Assembly: GCA_964017065.1 (NCBI GenBank)
Contig: OZ024784.1
Coordinates: 18,257,490 to 18,321,489, forward strand
Source: Haliclona indistincta
Lineage: Eukaryota; Porifera; Demospongiae; Haplosclerida; Chalinidae
DNA length: 64,000 nucleotides
Direction: 5' to 3'
Made by a program: the position numbers and the translations under genes. Under the pieces are notes generated by a model that saw only the letters and a program-made list of their open reading frames with translations, did no database searches and was not told the origin of the DNA. Position 1 is the stretch's first letter; every line of letters starts with the position of its first letter. Positions 1 to 12,500 of the stretch are shown here, in pieces.

Positions 1-394
1 GGAATTTATATCGCCGTTACGCTAAAAACAATGTCCAAAAGGCACATGCCAGGAGAATTTCACGACTGTTCGTGGGTGTTTTGGTTTCGGCACTGCTCGC
101 GTAAAGGCGCTAGGCGAGTGGAAGAAAGAAAGAAAGAAAACGAAGATGACGAAAGTCGATTTTCACCGTTTTCAGGTTCGTCACTTTAGTAACAATTTCA
201 AGCAATCTCCTTGCTACTGTACGATGGGGCAACGCCAGATAGCAGATTTAAGTGTCTTTTGACGTATAAAATTCATCACCAGGCGAAATATCAGCGTTTG
301 AATGCTAATACATTGTATGTAGCCGCCATCTTTTTTTCTCGTTCAACCCTACATAGGGAGGCACTACCGTGCCTCCCTAATAATGAAAAGTTAA
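1..394. repeat. Inverted-repeat copy, left arm
   Basis: Positions 1-394 are matched in inverted orientation by 8541-8895, with scattered differences. Both arms contain a small palindrome at their inner end (gggaggcac..gtgcctccc) and the motif gccgccatctt or its complement. The arm runs to the first base of the window, so the repeat may continue to the left. No protein-like reading frame is supported. It could be two copies of one MITE or the ends of a larger element. Confidence 0.7.
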
Positions 395-1660
395 GCTGTA
401 AACATTACACATAATTGATTTTTTGTTAATGCTATATCATTACCAAAGAGCACTTAGCACTAGATAGATGTGACCGAATGCAACTAAAGGCAGGCAATAT
501 AGGAACAAATAAAACCTGTGGTAAAGGATAGAGGCATGAGTGATCATACAAGTCCAGGTGAACCAGGCTGTATTGATGGAAACATTTATTTCTGATCAGC
601 TGGGCTTGAGTCATAGCCTAATCACACAGACCACAGGAACATACGGGCCTTCTCCTGGCAGTGATAATAATTATGGATGCTAATTTCAGTCTGGTTCAGT
701 CTGATTGGTAGTGCAAAACACCACTGAACTACCTACCATACCAGTGCAGCACTGTTAGTAGTAGTACGTAGTGATAGTATGTTTAGTGAGAGATATTTTA
801 GTGATAGTTATGTGTTCTCCTTGATTAGTGCTGTTATCAGTCACCAAAACACTGTGACAACTACTAATATTCATAATGATTTGCATCCTGCATCTTATGA
901 TGCATTAACTTTTAGTAATAATTAAGCGTTGAGTTTTATGGTAAAACTATCCGAACCATGCTGAAATACGTAGTTGTGAGCATGTAACATATGTTCAGTG
1001 CTGTTTTAGTCTCAGATGTAGCTAGGTATTCTACTTAAAAATTGTATTGTTGATAAGACAAGGGAAAAAGCTATGCATGCACATACGTAAGTTTGATCGC
1101 CTAGATAAACTATTTCGCCATGAGGTAGGTGCATCTGTTGGGTCTACAGTGATCACTCTCTTGATTGCATTTAACTGGTGAAACTTTGCTGCCTACTGGG
1201 AACGCTGGCATCTCCTGAAGTTAGACAAAATGATCAAAGCGTGTGACAGGTAGCATGGAATCTACAACGGCGATTTGATGGAGTTCTGATAGACAAGCAG
1301 CCAAAAATATCCTCTGCAAATGTATAACATCCCAGCAACTACTCTACACAGGCACGTACAATAATTATGGAGACTGAAATATATAGGACAGAAACAAAAG
1401 CAACAAATTATGAATTTAATAATAATGGTGTTCAATTGGCTTCTTGATATGCTTACCTTACCATAGACTGATTCTCAATCCTAAGACAGGAATATTCGTT
1501 GCACTATGCACTAACTTACAGCTCACCAGCTACACAGTACGAAACTCATTAATCTGCATCACAGAGTTCACATACAAGTCGTTTGATTCATGTTTGTCAA
1601 ACTCAAAGCAATGTCTCACATGCTATAATAATGTGATACCTCTGTACTACATTTATCTCA
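395..1660. other. No gene recognised
   Basis: AT-rich sequence with no exon-like open frame, RNA gene or clear repeat structure that I could identify. It may be 5' intergenic DNA or an old repeat. Confidence 0.5.
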
Positions 1661-1666
1661 TATATA

Positions 1667-1749
1667 GTACTAGCCTCGCCTCCAGGCCACTCCCCCTGCT
1701 GAGGAGATGAACGAGGAAAGAGGGTGTGGCCTGGGGACGAGGCTAGTAT
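1667..1749. mobile_element. Short foldback MITE (tagcctcg ends)
   Basis: A compact element whose ends are inverted copies of tactagcctcg..ccaggcca around a short centre. Similar end sequences occur at 25668-25685 and 26661-26685, so it belongs to a family scattered in the window. No convincing target duplication was seen. Confidence 0.6.
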
Positions 1750-2086
1750 ACATGTGAAATACATTATTAATAAAACACAGCTGAAACAATGGTATGATCA
1801 GATATACATTTGAACACATGAATTTTTGCTGAACAAAATAAAAATTGACAAGAGAGAACAGAAACATAGAATCTGAAACTGCAGACAGTCGACAATTAAC
1901 AAGAGTTATCAGACTGTTTCGATCTATCGGATCTCATCAGTGCAGTCAATCAGACATAGTTTGAGAGATGAAGTGTGTGAGAGAGACTATGAGTACATAT
2001 TATGTAAGTGAATCGGCTATGGTACGTGAAGCCACCCTGCAACACACAATATGCTATAGCAACTGGTTATTGAGGAGACAGAGAGC

Positions 2087-2088
<2 letters not shown>

Positions 2089-2126
<38 letters not shown>

Positions 2127-2142
2127 GAGAGAGAGAGAGAAG
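2089..2142. repeat. Microsatellite (GACA)n then (GA)n
   Basis: Simple repeat of about eight gaca units followed by a GA run. The rest of 1750-2430 holds no feature that I can support. Confidence 0.85.
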
Positions 2143-2542
2143 AGGAAGAGACTGGGATAAGACAGTCATGCTATTGACTGTCGACACACATATTGACCTA
2201 CGTACACAACAAAATGCTTAACCCTCTAATGCCTACACATCGACAAGGCATCTATTCACATTGTATCAACCTTGCTCTATATAGTATCATGATGTACATA
2301 CTACATGCACACATTGCATTTTGACATTAGGGAGGTCTGAATTACTTTACTATCTATGTAGGCACGTACACACACAACATACACTACACATTATAGTATG
2401 GAGACTAGGTATACGTACAGTAATAACTTACACGTGAAGACGGCTAAAGGGCAGCGCCAGCATCAGGAGCAAGGACTGCCAAGGCTATCTTCCAAGCAAT
2501 CTCCATGAATCTCCAGATAGTGCTACCTTTGGTGGAGCTTTA

Positions 2543-2650
2543 TGGAAGCTTCCGGCCTGTGATTGAGATTTCCGGCCTGTAGGAGGATGACAAGGTCTGA
2601 CTATTTCCGGCCTGTGAGTGGAGGTATTTCCGGCCTGTGCGTGGAGCCGG
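2543..2650. repeat. Short tandem repeat (ttccggcctgtg)
   Basis: Four imperfect copies of a unit containing ttccggcctgtg spaced 25-50 bp. No coding signal; probably part of an old repeat. Confidence 0.55.
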
Positions 2651-2718
2651 ATGACAACCCCCTATCACCAATCGGGGAAAAGTTTCCGAACGAGTCTCGT
2701 TAAGCGGAGACTTCCTAA

Positions 2719-3231
2719 TTAATAGGGTTCTCCTCAGCACTCGTGTTATGCGAGTCATCATCGATACTAATTGCTATAAAGGCTTGTTTGTAGCACTAAG
2801 TTTAACATACAGCTAAACCCAAAACCCTAAAAACCTTCTCCTAAAAACCTTCTCCTGACTGCGCAAAGTAGGGAGGGTCTTCCTAACTAAGGATCGTCGG
2901 GAGAGTCTTCCTAACTAAGGATCGTCGGGAGGGTCGTCCTAAACCGGGCCTTCGGCCCTTAGTAAGCCTAAGGATCGTCGTGAGAGTCGTCATAAACAGG
3001 CCTCAACTAAGGATGAAGCTAAAACTTAACTTTTATAAATAAAAAAAAAACAACAGAAAAAAACATGTATTCTGCGAGAATCGAACCCCGACCGTCTGCA
3101 TCACAAGCCACTATACTAAACCACTGTGCCACCGAACCAACTGACCAGTTGGTGCTACAAACAAGCCTTTATAGTAATTCTGTACGCGCGACGCGCGCGC
3201 ACAACGCGAGTGCTGAGGAGAACCCTATTAA
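2719..3231 (-). mobile_element. Foldback element with tRNA-derived SINE-like segment (copy A)
   Basis: The ends are inverted copies (aatagggttctcctcagc and its complement), and a second inner pair (ggcttgtttgtagcac) lies at 2783 and 3155. The interior has tandem 'ctaaggatcgtcgggagg' units and a small 'gggccttcggccc' hairpin. On the minus strand, around 3155-3068, a tRNA-like stretch carries an A box (TGGCACAGTGG) and a B box (GGTTCGATTCT), followed by a T-rich run like a Pol III terminator. The acceptor and T-stem pairings are poor, so this is a SINE head or pseudo-tRNA, not a tRNA gene. A relative lies at 25075-25655. Confidence 0.65.
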
Positions 3232-3435
3232 ATCTAAGCCCTTTAATCTAAAGACAGATACTCTAACTTTAGCCATTGCAGAGGACAATGGATCTGGTTA
3301 ATGAGTTTTCGTCAAAATTTGCAAATCTGGCGAGAAATGCTCCAAAAGTGTTGAAAATGAACTCTAAGTGTTCTAAATATCATTTTGAGACAGTTTCTGT
3401 AAGAAATAGAGGGTGAAGGATTTCAAGGTGCTTAA

Positions 3436-4026
3436 CCCTTTAATTACTAAATTATCCAGCTGAAATTTTAACCTCGTAAATGCTGACCACTTCTCTCGTG
3501 AATATCTCGTGTGTCTTTTGAGCTACTGGTCTCAAATTTGCGTCCTTTTACCCCAGTGAGTAGCCGCAATTGCCCACACTCAAGTCGGTCAATATGCCCC
3601 TCCCACTTCGAAAGTGAAGCCGATAAAGTGCAACGACCTCGTCAAATTTTGCTCAAAGTTAGTACTTTGGGGCTGGCTGCTGAAAAGTACACACAAATAG
3701 CAGTGGTTTTGGTGAGTGCAAAATGTAGCCCAGGTCATAGAGAATGTCCAAAAATGTGTTTCCGAGCACCCTGAAGCCATAAAATGTCCCAATTTTCTTG
3801 GCAGCCATTTTTTTCCCCCTGAAATGTTGTGAATTTTGCACTGAAGCCATAGAAATGCAGTCGCCATAACGTTTGGCGGAGGGGGCGCGCCGAAAACCGG
3901 TCAATTTTTTGCGGTTATTTGTATTCTTCAATTTGGCTTAATTTTGGGATATTTTAACACTTTTTGATAAAGTTATGGTGTCTGAAGTATGTATGTCGCC
4001 AAAAGGCGACATTAGGGGTTAAAGGG
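3436..4026 (+). mobile_element. TTAA-flanked MITE, copy 1
   Basis: A 591-bp element bounded by TTAA on both sides (3432-3435, 4027-4030) with CCCTTTAA at each end. TTAA target duplication plus CCC-starting ends is the hallmark of piggyBac-type transposition, so this is a non-autonomous piggyBac-like MITE by inference. Other full copies are at 4210, 7147 and 18846, and an interrupted one at 14616/16592. An open frame of about 87 codons recurs in the copies only because the DNA is repeated. Confidence 0.8.
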
Positions 4027-4209
4027 TTAAACTGTTTTAATATTTTTCTCTACAAAATCTGAATTGGTCCTACTTAAATTTTATTTTTATTTTTATTTTT
4101 ACCTACTCGTTACATCATGTACCTGTCTTAATAACATTTTGGTCACTAAGGCCCGGGTCACACTAAAAAAAAAAAAAAAAAAAAAATTAATTAGGAAGTC
4201 TCCGCTTAA

Positions 4210-4797
4210 CCCTTTAACCCCTATTGTCGCCTTTTGGCGACATACATACTTCAGATGCCATAACTTTATCAAAAAGTGTTAAAATATCCCAAAATTAAGC
4301 CAAATTGAAGAATACAAATAACCGCAAAAAATTGACCGGTTTTCGATGCGCCCCCTGCGCTAAACGTTATGGCGACGGCATTTCTATGGCTTCAGTGCAA
4401 ATTTAACATTTTAGGAAAAACAAAATGGCTGCCAAGAAAATTTGGACATTTTATGGCTTCGGGGTGCTCGCAAACACATTTTTGTGCATTCTCTATGATC
4501 TGGGCTACATTTTGCACTCACCAAAACCACTGCTATTTGTGTGTACTTTTCAGTAGCCAGCCCCAAAGTACTAACTTTGAGTAAAATCTGACGAGGTCGT
4601 TGCACTTTATCGGCTTCACTTTCGAAGTGGGAGGGGCATATCGACCGACTTGAGTGTGGGCAATTGCGGCTACTCACTGGGGTAAAAGGACGCAAATTTG
4701 AGACCAGTAGCACAAAAGACACACGAGATATTCACGAGAGAAGTGATCAGCATGTACGAGGTTAAAATTTCAGCTGGATAATTTAGTAATTAAAGGG
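4210..4797 (-). mobile_element. TTAA-flanked MITE, copy 2 (inverted)
   Basis: Same family as 3436-4026 in the opposite orientation, flanked by TTAA at 4206-4209 and 4798-4801. It sits between sequence resembling 2680-2722 (gttaagcggagacttcctaa and its complement), so it inserted into another repeat that is itself present twice here. Confidence 0.8.
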
Positions 4798-4832
4798 TTA
4801 ACGAGACTCTTTCCGAACCGGGTGCGCATCAG

Positions 4833-6385
4833 AGGAGGTTGGCCACGCGTCAGAGGAGGTTGGCCACGCGTCATCGATCATCATTTCTACGTATGCAATG
4901 CGTAGGCCGAGTTCATGAATAACTTAAATTAATAGACTTTTTGGAACCTTTTGGAACCTCATGAATTTATTCATATTATATGAATTTGCTGATTTGCTAC
5001 TAGTTGGAGGCGCAGGACAGAGCGAAACTGTTTGCAAGCGTTCAAGAAGTTGTTAACCGACCAAAAGAAGGTCGTATTTCAGGAGGCTTGGCTCGGCTTG
5101 GCCGTTTTGGTTGCCACACTGTGAAACATTGGGAAGAAGCAGAAGATGGTCTACGGTTACCATGAGCGCCGAAGGAACGCTGTGAGCATTTGAAACAGCA
5201 TTGGAGCTTGCCAACATTATTGTAGGACCGCTTATAACAGTCGTACAGCATACTGAGCACAGCCTACCGCCAGTCAAGACTACCGCATTCAATCACTGCT
5301 AGCAGCAGTTCTACATCACTCGTAGACAGCCTCGTGTACATTTGGTCTCCATTCGCACAGCACTGGCTGTAGCTGGACTGCCAGCAGCTCTGCTGCAGCA
5401 TCGGTGGGCGGGGCTCTTTGCTATTTCAATGTCATGTGATCGTGCATGTAAGTATGACGCGTGGCCAGAGGAGGTTGGCCACGCGTCATACTTACACGCA
5501 CGATCACATGACATTGAAATAGCAAAGAGCCCCGCCCACCGATGCTGCAGCAGAGCTGCTGGCAGTCCAGCCAGTGGCGGATCTAGGAAAATAAGATTGG
5601 GTGGGCCAATGTGCGGCGCGGAGCGCCGCTGAAAAATTTTAGCTCATTAATATTCATGAAGGGCGTAAATAATGGAATGCGAACGCCTATAATACACGCA
5701 TTGGCTCGTAATAGCTACACAGCGCAGCGAGTGCGCTAGTCAGTTGTGAGAACTCTGCTCAAACGGTATTTGTGTTGCACTATAGTTAAAACTTTAAAAT
5801 TTTAGCTGGGCTAGTTTGGGTGGGCCAGGCCCTACCTGGCCCACCCCTGGATCCGTCACTGAGTCCAGCTACAGCCAGTGCTGTGCGAATGGAGACCAAA
5901 TGTACACGAGGCTGTCTACGAGTGATGTAGAACTGCTGCTAGCAGTGATTGAATGCTGTAGTCTTGACTGGCGGTAGGCTGTGCTCAGTATGCTGTACGA
6001 CTGTTATAAGCGGTCCTACAATAATGTTGGCAAGCTCCAATGCTGTTTCAAATGCTCACAGCGTTCCTTCGGCGCTCATGGTAACCGTAGACCATCTTCT
6101 GCTTCTTCCCAATGTTTCACAGTGTGGCAACCAAAACGGCCAAGCCTCCTGAAATACGACCTTCTTTTGGTCGGTTAACAACTTCTTGAACGCTTGCAAA
6201 CAGTTTCGCTCTGTCCTGCGCCTCCAACTAGTAGCAAATCAGCAAATTCAAATATTATGAATAAATTCATGAGGTTCCAAAAGGTTCCAAAAAGTCTATT
6301 AATTTAAGTTATTCATGAACTCGGCCTACGCATTGCATACGTAGAAATGATGATCGATGACGCGTGGCCAACCTCCTCTGGGTGC
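4833..6385. mobile_element. Large foldback element with about 0.5-kb arms
   Basis: The left arm (about 4840-5385) is repeated in inverted orientation at about 5870-6375, with near-identity over several hundred bases. The centre contains a second perfect-looking inverted repeat (about 5380-5468 against 5480-5570) and a hAT-like MITE. No transposase frame is visible, so it is a non-autonomous foldback element. It ends about 120 bp before the start codon of the Death-domain gene. Confidence 0.75.
5572..5861. mobile_element. hAT-like MITE with 8-bp target duplication
   Basis: A 290-bp element with inverted ends cagtggcggatctagg / cctggatccgtcactg and a perfect 8-bp duplication agtccagc on both sides (5564-5571, 5862-5869). 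The 8-bp duplication and CAGTGGCGG-type ends match the hAT superfamily. It is inserted in the right half of an older foldback. Confidence 0.85.
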
Positions 6386-6507
6386 GCATGATCTGTACTT
6401 ACGAGCCCCGCCCACCTATCACTCACGTGCGCGACAGCATGATCTATATGAAAAGAGGAGCCGACCATACGATTCTCTGTTGAGCAAAGTAACCACTAAC
6501 CAGCTGG

Positions 6508-9500
6508 ATGATGTCTGATAGTGAGTTTTCAATCGTCACGCGATAGCTAGGTCGCTGTCAGCTTGTACCTGAATCTGTAGCTTTATCATTGTATGTCTAC
6601 AAAGAAACAACCTATACCGTGTACAATGTATCTTATTATGCTGAGTGTTTTAATTTTATGCAGACATTCCAACAATCTACAACTTGACAGAGGAGCTTGT
6701 GCAAATGAGCGACTGGTATTCTCTGGGTGTGGTTTTGAAAGTGCCTCCCAGTAAACTAAAGGAGATCAGGCAATCTGCTCCACAAGAGGGAATACAATAT
6801 TGGAGAATTGAATTACTACAGTATTGGCTTGACTCAACACCTGATGCCTCGTGGAGCATGATTATAACAGCTCTAGAGAAGATCGGTCACCGCACACTGT
6901 CAGCTAGACTGAGAGAGAAATACTGTGCTTCACAAACAACAGGTACAGATAGATGTTAGTAATTGGGGCGAACCCTGCATTGATCGTGACTAGTGTTGCG
7001 GGCCCGACATTCCGGGGTGAGAATGTCTGGTCACTAACGCCAGGTTTTTGTGGCACAATGGAATGTAATCAAACGACATGTCACGCTTTAAAATCACGTG
7101 TTTATTCGACGTCACCAGTCTAGTTATCAAGCGTGTAGCTTGTTAACCCTTTAATTACTAAATTATCTTGCTGAAATTTTAACCTCGTAAATGCTGACCA
7201 CTTCTCTCGTGAATATCTCGTGTGTCTTTTGTGCTACTGGTCTCAAATTTGCGTCCTTTTACGCCAGTGAGTAGCCGCAATTGCCCACACTCAAGTCAGT
7301 CGATATGCCCCTCCCACTTCGAAAGTGAAGCCGATAAAGTGCAACGACCTCGTCAAATTTTGCTCAAAGTTAGTACTTTGGGGCTGGCTACTGAAAAGTA
7401 CACACAGATAGCAGTGGTTTTGGTGAGTGCAAAATGTAGCCCAGATCATAGAGAATGCACAAAAATGTGTTTCCGAGCACCCTGAAGCCATAAAATGTCC
7501 AAAATTTCTTGGCAGCCATTTTGTTTCTCCTAAAATGTTGTGAAATTTGCACCGAAGCCATAGAAATGCCGTTGCCATAACGTTTAGCGCAGCGGGCGCG
7601 CCGAAAACCACTGGATTTTTTGCGGTTATTTGTATTCTTCAATTATATTTTGGCTTAATTTTGGGATATTTTAACACTTTTTGATAAAGTTATGGTGTCT
7701 GAAGTATGTATGTCGCCAAAAGGCGACAATAGGGGTTAAAGGGTTAACAGGCTTTTTAGCATGGTAAAACTCTTCCTAGACCAATTCCAACCTGATTGAT
7801 TATAATCGTGATGTTCATGCGATGTTGATCATAATCGCGATGTTCGCTGCTTGGAGCAGTCACTAGGCAACACTGAAGAAATATTGTGCGGACGTGAATC
7901 ACGTAGAATACACTACTAGCAGCATTGAGAGCAACGAGTAGCAGACATTAGCCATTGCTAATAAGACTTTCTATGACAAACATGCCAGTTTTGCTAGCTA
8001 AAAAGCTCTGTCAACAGCTTCATGTGCAATGACGCACCCGGTGGTCATGTGAAAACCCACGCAATTGATTGCTTATGTGGGCGCACCAGAATGTTGGCTT
8101 TGCTTACAGAAACCTGGGTTAGTGACCAGACATTCCCACCCTACAATCAGGATTACATTTCAATATTATATTACAATTGTGATCAAGATCTTTAGAAATC
8201 TGGCCTTGATTGCGTCTTTAAAGCGTTTGTAATCATTTGATTGCGGGCTTAATTCCTTCACGCTTGATCGTTTGATCATATCGTTGTGCGCATGATATTA
8301 TACACGTTATAATGTTTCTGTTCATTTGTAGAATTAGCATAACTAGCCAGATTGTGATCTCGATTCCGGTCATGGATGAGCACACAACTGGTTGATACTA
8401 GGCGACCACTCTTGATTTGTAACTCACATGTTAATAGCATTTTAGATCCGCACCTGCTCCTTCTGTATTCATTATTGTTTTCATATTGAATACAAAAGTA
8501 GTAGGTGCGGATCTAAAAAGCTATTTAAACCATAGTATTAGGGAGGCACGGTGGTGACTCCCTATGTAGAGAAAAGAAGATGGCGGCTACATACAATGTA
8601 TTAGCGTTCAAACGCTGATATTTCGCCTGGTGAGAATTTTATACGTCCAAAGACACTTAGATCTGCTCTCTGGCGTTGCCCCATCTTACAGTAGCAAGGA
8701 GATTGCTCGAAATTGTTACTAAAGTGACGAACCTGGAAACGGTGAAAATCTTCGTTTTCTTTCTTTCTTTCCACTCGCCTAGCGCCTTTACGCGAGCAGT
8801 GTCAAGACCAAAACACCCACGAACAGTCGTGAAATTCTCCTGGCATGTGCCTTTTGAACTTACTTTTTAGCGAAACGACGATATACATTTGACGAGCTCA
8901 CGATCACGAACAGTTGTCAGCTAAGTGTTTGACGCCATTATTGTGATTACGTAATACGCACGTGACCAAACTCACATGTAGAGTATCGCCGTATGGAGAG
9001 CGCATATTGGCGTCTGGAGTCTTCGAAGAACAACTCACAGAGTAAGCTCGTGTAGTATCACCGTTCTGCTGCTTGCCAGATAGTATCACAGTCATACAGA
9101 AAATTCTAAACCAGAGTGGGCGGGGCTCGTATGCTGTGCATGCATCCAGGCTGCAGCATGCATGAATGCATGAGCTAGTTTCAGCATTTAGGAGCTACAA
9201 GTTAAAACGCAATTATCAAGAAAAGCAAACCAAACCAATGATGGAAACAAAAAAGAGATACATTATCTTGCTGAATTCGAACTGCACCAAAAATTTGAAA
9301 CTCACTGTAAAAGAAAAAAGGACACAAACAAGAAAATAAAAAGATTTCTAACGAAATCAAAAGGATGTAGGGATAAAGAAATCTGCTACTGGTCCACAAT
9401 GTAAACCAACAAGGAGCAAGCATGGAATGGTAACACGATTGACTTGCTAACAGACCATAGATCCCTACATCAGTGGCTGACTATAGCAGTTCTGCCTAGT

Positions 9501-12500
9501 TGCTATTGACTGACACCTGACATGCATTGGTTAGCTTGTGAAAAATAATTATAGTATAGTCATAATGTTATGTACAGCCACTGATGTAGGGATCTATGGT
9601 CTGTTAGCTAGTCAATCGTGTTACCATTCCATGCTTGCTCCTTGTTGGTTTACATTGTGGACCAGTAGCAGATTTCTTTATCCCTACATCCTTTTGATTT
9701 CGTTAGAAATCTTTTTATTTCTTTGAATAATTCATTTTGATGTAACGAGCATTAATGAGGGCTATAAATCGCGTACAGCCTGTAAATGTATCAAGATGGC
9801 CGCTGCGTTCGAGAATCCACAAAGAAATGGCGCTGGGGCTGCTCTGCAGTCTTTTTTGTGACGCAAGGTAGCCAGCTAGACGTCAGGCATGCAGCGCACT
9901 ATGGATTAAAGTAGTTATTATACTGATAAGTTGGTGTTTAAGCATTTAAAGCCCTTGGGCTTCTCCCGCGGGCTTTAAATCGCTTAAACACCTCCTGATC
10001 GGTATATAACTACTATTTACATGCCGCCTAGTGTCAACCTGTGTCCTCATTCATGACCGGAGTCAAGATCATTAGTTATGCCATAGATAATACAGTACAC
10101 AGTGGATATGCAACGAGCCCGTATACGCCGATTTGGAGTGAAGCAGTGTGTGAAACGGATGTAACGGACGTGTCCAAGGATTATAATGGCTGCTCGCCTT
10201 ACAGTGCACAAAAACAGTTGAAAACATTGCAGGAAATGTGTAGACAGCGACGAAAGCAACTTCAACCATTGGTTTTCCTTGTAATAGAGCCATTCCGTTC
10301 ACTTCTAACGCTGGAAGCAGCGTATCTATGTGAAAAATCATTGTTTACAAGCTCCATAGCTCGACTAGTGTGATGTGCTAAAGACAAGATACTGAACGTT
10401 GTGATCGTTTTGTGCGTACAACTTCAGTTTCTCGCAGTAGAATAAAGACAGTAGCAGTCACTAGTCCTGTTCATGGAGTTCTGAAGTCGTCAGTGTGGCA
10501 GATAATCTAACACAAAACAACTGTGACAAGAAGGAAGAATTCGCTGCTTGGTAGCGTCTCAGCAGTTGTGCACAGAGTGTAACTCCTTGATAATAGTTTC
10601 TCACAATGCACAACACTATGAGCTACCAGTAGGTATGTAAAAAGGCCTTGTAGTATAAGCCAGTGCTGTAATAATCTAACACAAAGTAGCCGTATCAAGA
10701 AAAGGGAGCCAAAACGGCAGAAACCAAGGTTCAGCTATAACAACAGAAGTCTTTACAGTACCAGGGTCTTCTCTACCAATTGATGAACACGTTCATTGCT
10801 TTATAAAAGCTTCCTTATCTCTTCAGAACGGTAAAAACAGCTTTACAACTTTCAGCTACTCAACTAAGACCCGTTGCAGTCAGTGTTACAGCGTAACACC
10901 GTGGATCCCTCCGTATACTAGGTCGTTGCATATCCACTGTGTACTGTATTATCTATGGTTATGCTAATACTACAAATGAACAGAAACATTGTAACGTGTA
11001 CAATATCATGCACTATAAGTATAGGTTAGAGACCGAGGCCAAGGGATCTACGTGGTATAGAAACCCGAGGAAGCCATATAGAACCCGAGCGCGTAGCGCG
11101 AGGGTTCTATGGTGACGCGAGGGTTTCTATACCGTGTAGATCCCGTTGGCCGAGGTCTCTAACCGGCTTAGAGTATAGCAACCGTTGCTATCCAACAAGG
11201 AATTTTCGACGCTGTGCAAATGTTTTGTGAGGAACACAGGTTCCTCGGGTTTCAGCGATGGGAAAACACAGGCGAGTTTAGCTAGAGTACGTTGCTAAAC
11301 GGTTTTCCATGTCTTGTTACACCTTGCTGGTACTCTGTCTCGTCTCCTACCGTCCTTTCGCCATCGCTTTCGCATCTTCTACTGGCTTTTTGACGCAACA
11401 AGAAGTTTGTTTCTAGAACTCACTCACGCTCACACATGTACAAGTCTCACATCATGTGTTCTTGTAATAACAATTTTTATGGCTTACTCTCACTAAGCAA
11501 ACTGTGGTCTATCTGTTTGTGGAAGGACTCTATCTGTTCGTGGATGGACTCTATCCGTTTGCGGATGGTCTCTACAGCAAATAGATCCTCGGATCTAATA
11601 AATTTGATTGGTCAATAACATGTTACTCTAAGCAATGATTTTCATTCAATCAAGTCGTTACACCCCTTGGTGTATTTGACACATGTTTGTTATGTGCATG
11701 TACTAGTGATACAATTTATGATCATGTACAGTTGATATTATTAGACTAATCCTTTAGATGTACAAGATTGTTCTACTGCATCAGCTACAGATCTAACATC
11801 TACTATAGCAACAACTGACACTTCAGTATCAGCTACTAGCTCTACTGCTCATGGTTAGTGATGCTCCAAAATGACTTTTTACTGATACCAATCTGTTACG
11901 CTCACTGATACACTATTTTAAATATTGGTATTTATGATCATGTAGCTAGAGTTGAACAGACTGTTATGCTAACAAAGCGAAAGCAATGTGCTGTGAGGAG
12001 ATTTTTCAACCGTTACCTGAAACATGCACACAAACAAGACACGATTACAGTGGGACCCCGCTAATCTGAGCCTCTGAATCGCGGACACCCTGTTTTACTG
12101 GATACCAAGTGCGGGCACCAATCGATTTGTAATAGACAAGTGTATATTTTGACCCCTCAAATGCGGATGCCTCACTATTGCGTTAAACGGACAAAAATTA
12201 TTGCACCAAACACTTGCAACAATAATAAAATATGTAGGTTATAAACCAAGGTAGAGGTGTATATGGGAATTTGGCAATCCAAATTCACATAATGCACCGA
12301 AAACCGAGGTTTATAACCGGTTTAAACTATGATTTCGACTTACTTGGAGAGAAAATAGCACTCTTGTACCAGCAAGCTACCCGAAATGCAGCAAAACATA
12401 CAAATAGCGTGATAAACAGCGCTTAGTTTGCTGCCTAGTGCATGGTGACGCCATGTTTTTTACACCTGCCCACGCACAAGTGAATACGCGAATTTGGATA

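Noticed and set aside
3065..3155. tRNA gene on the minus strand
   Set aside because: A and B boxes are present but acceptor and T-stem pairing fail; same for 25424-25500 and 63640-63718.
3511..3774. 87-codon frame repeated at 4411, 7222 and 16738
   Set aside because: It recurs because the TTAA MITE is repeated; the frame is broken in other copies and resembles no transposase.
10041..10373. 110-codon plus-strand frame
   Set aside because: It lies in an inverted repeat; the opposite strand is equally open, with no protein-like conservation.
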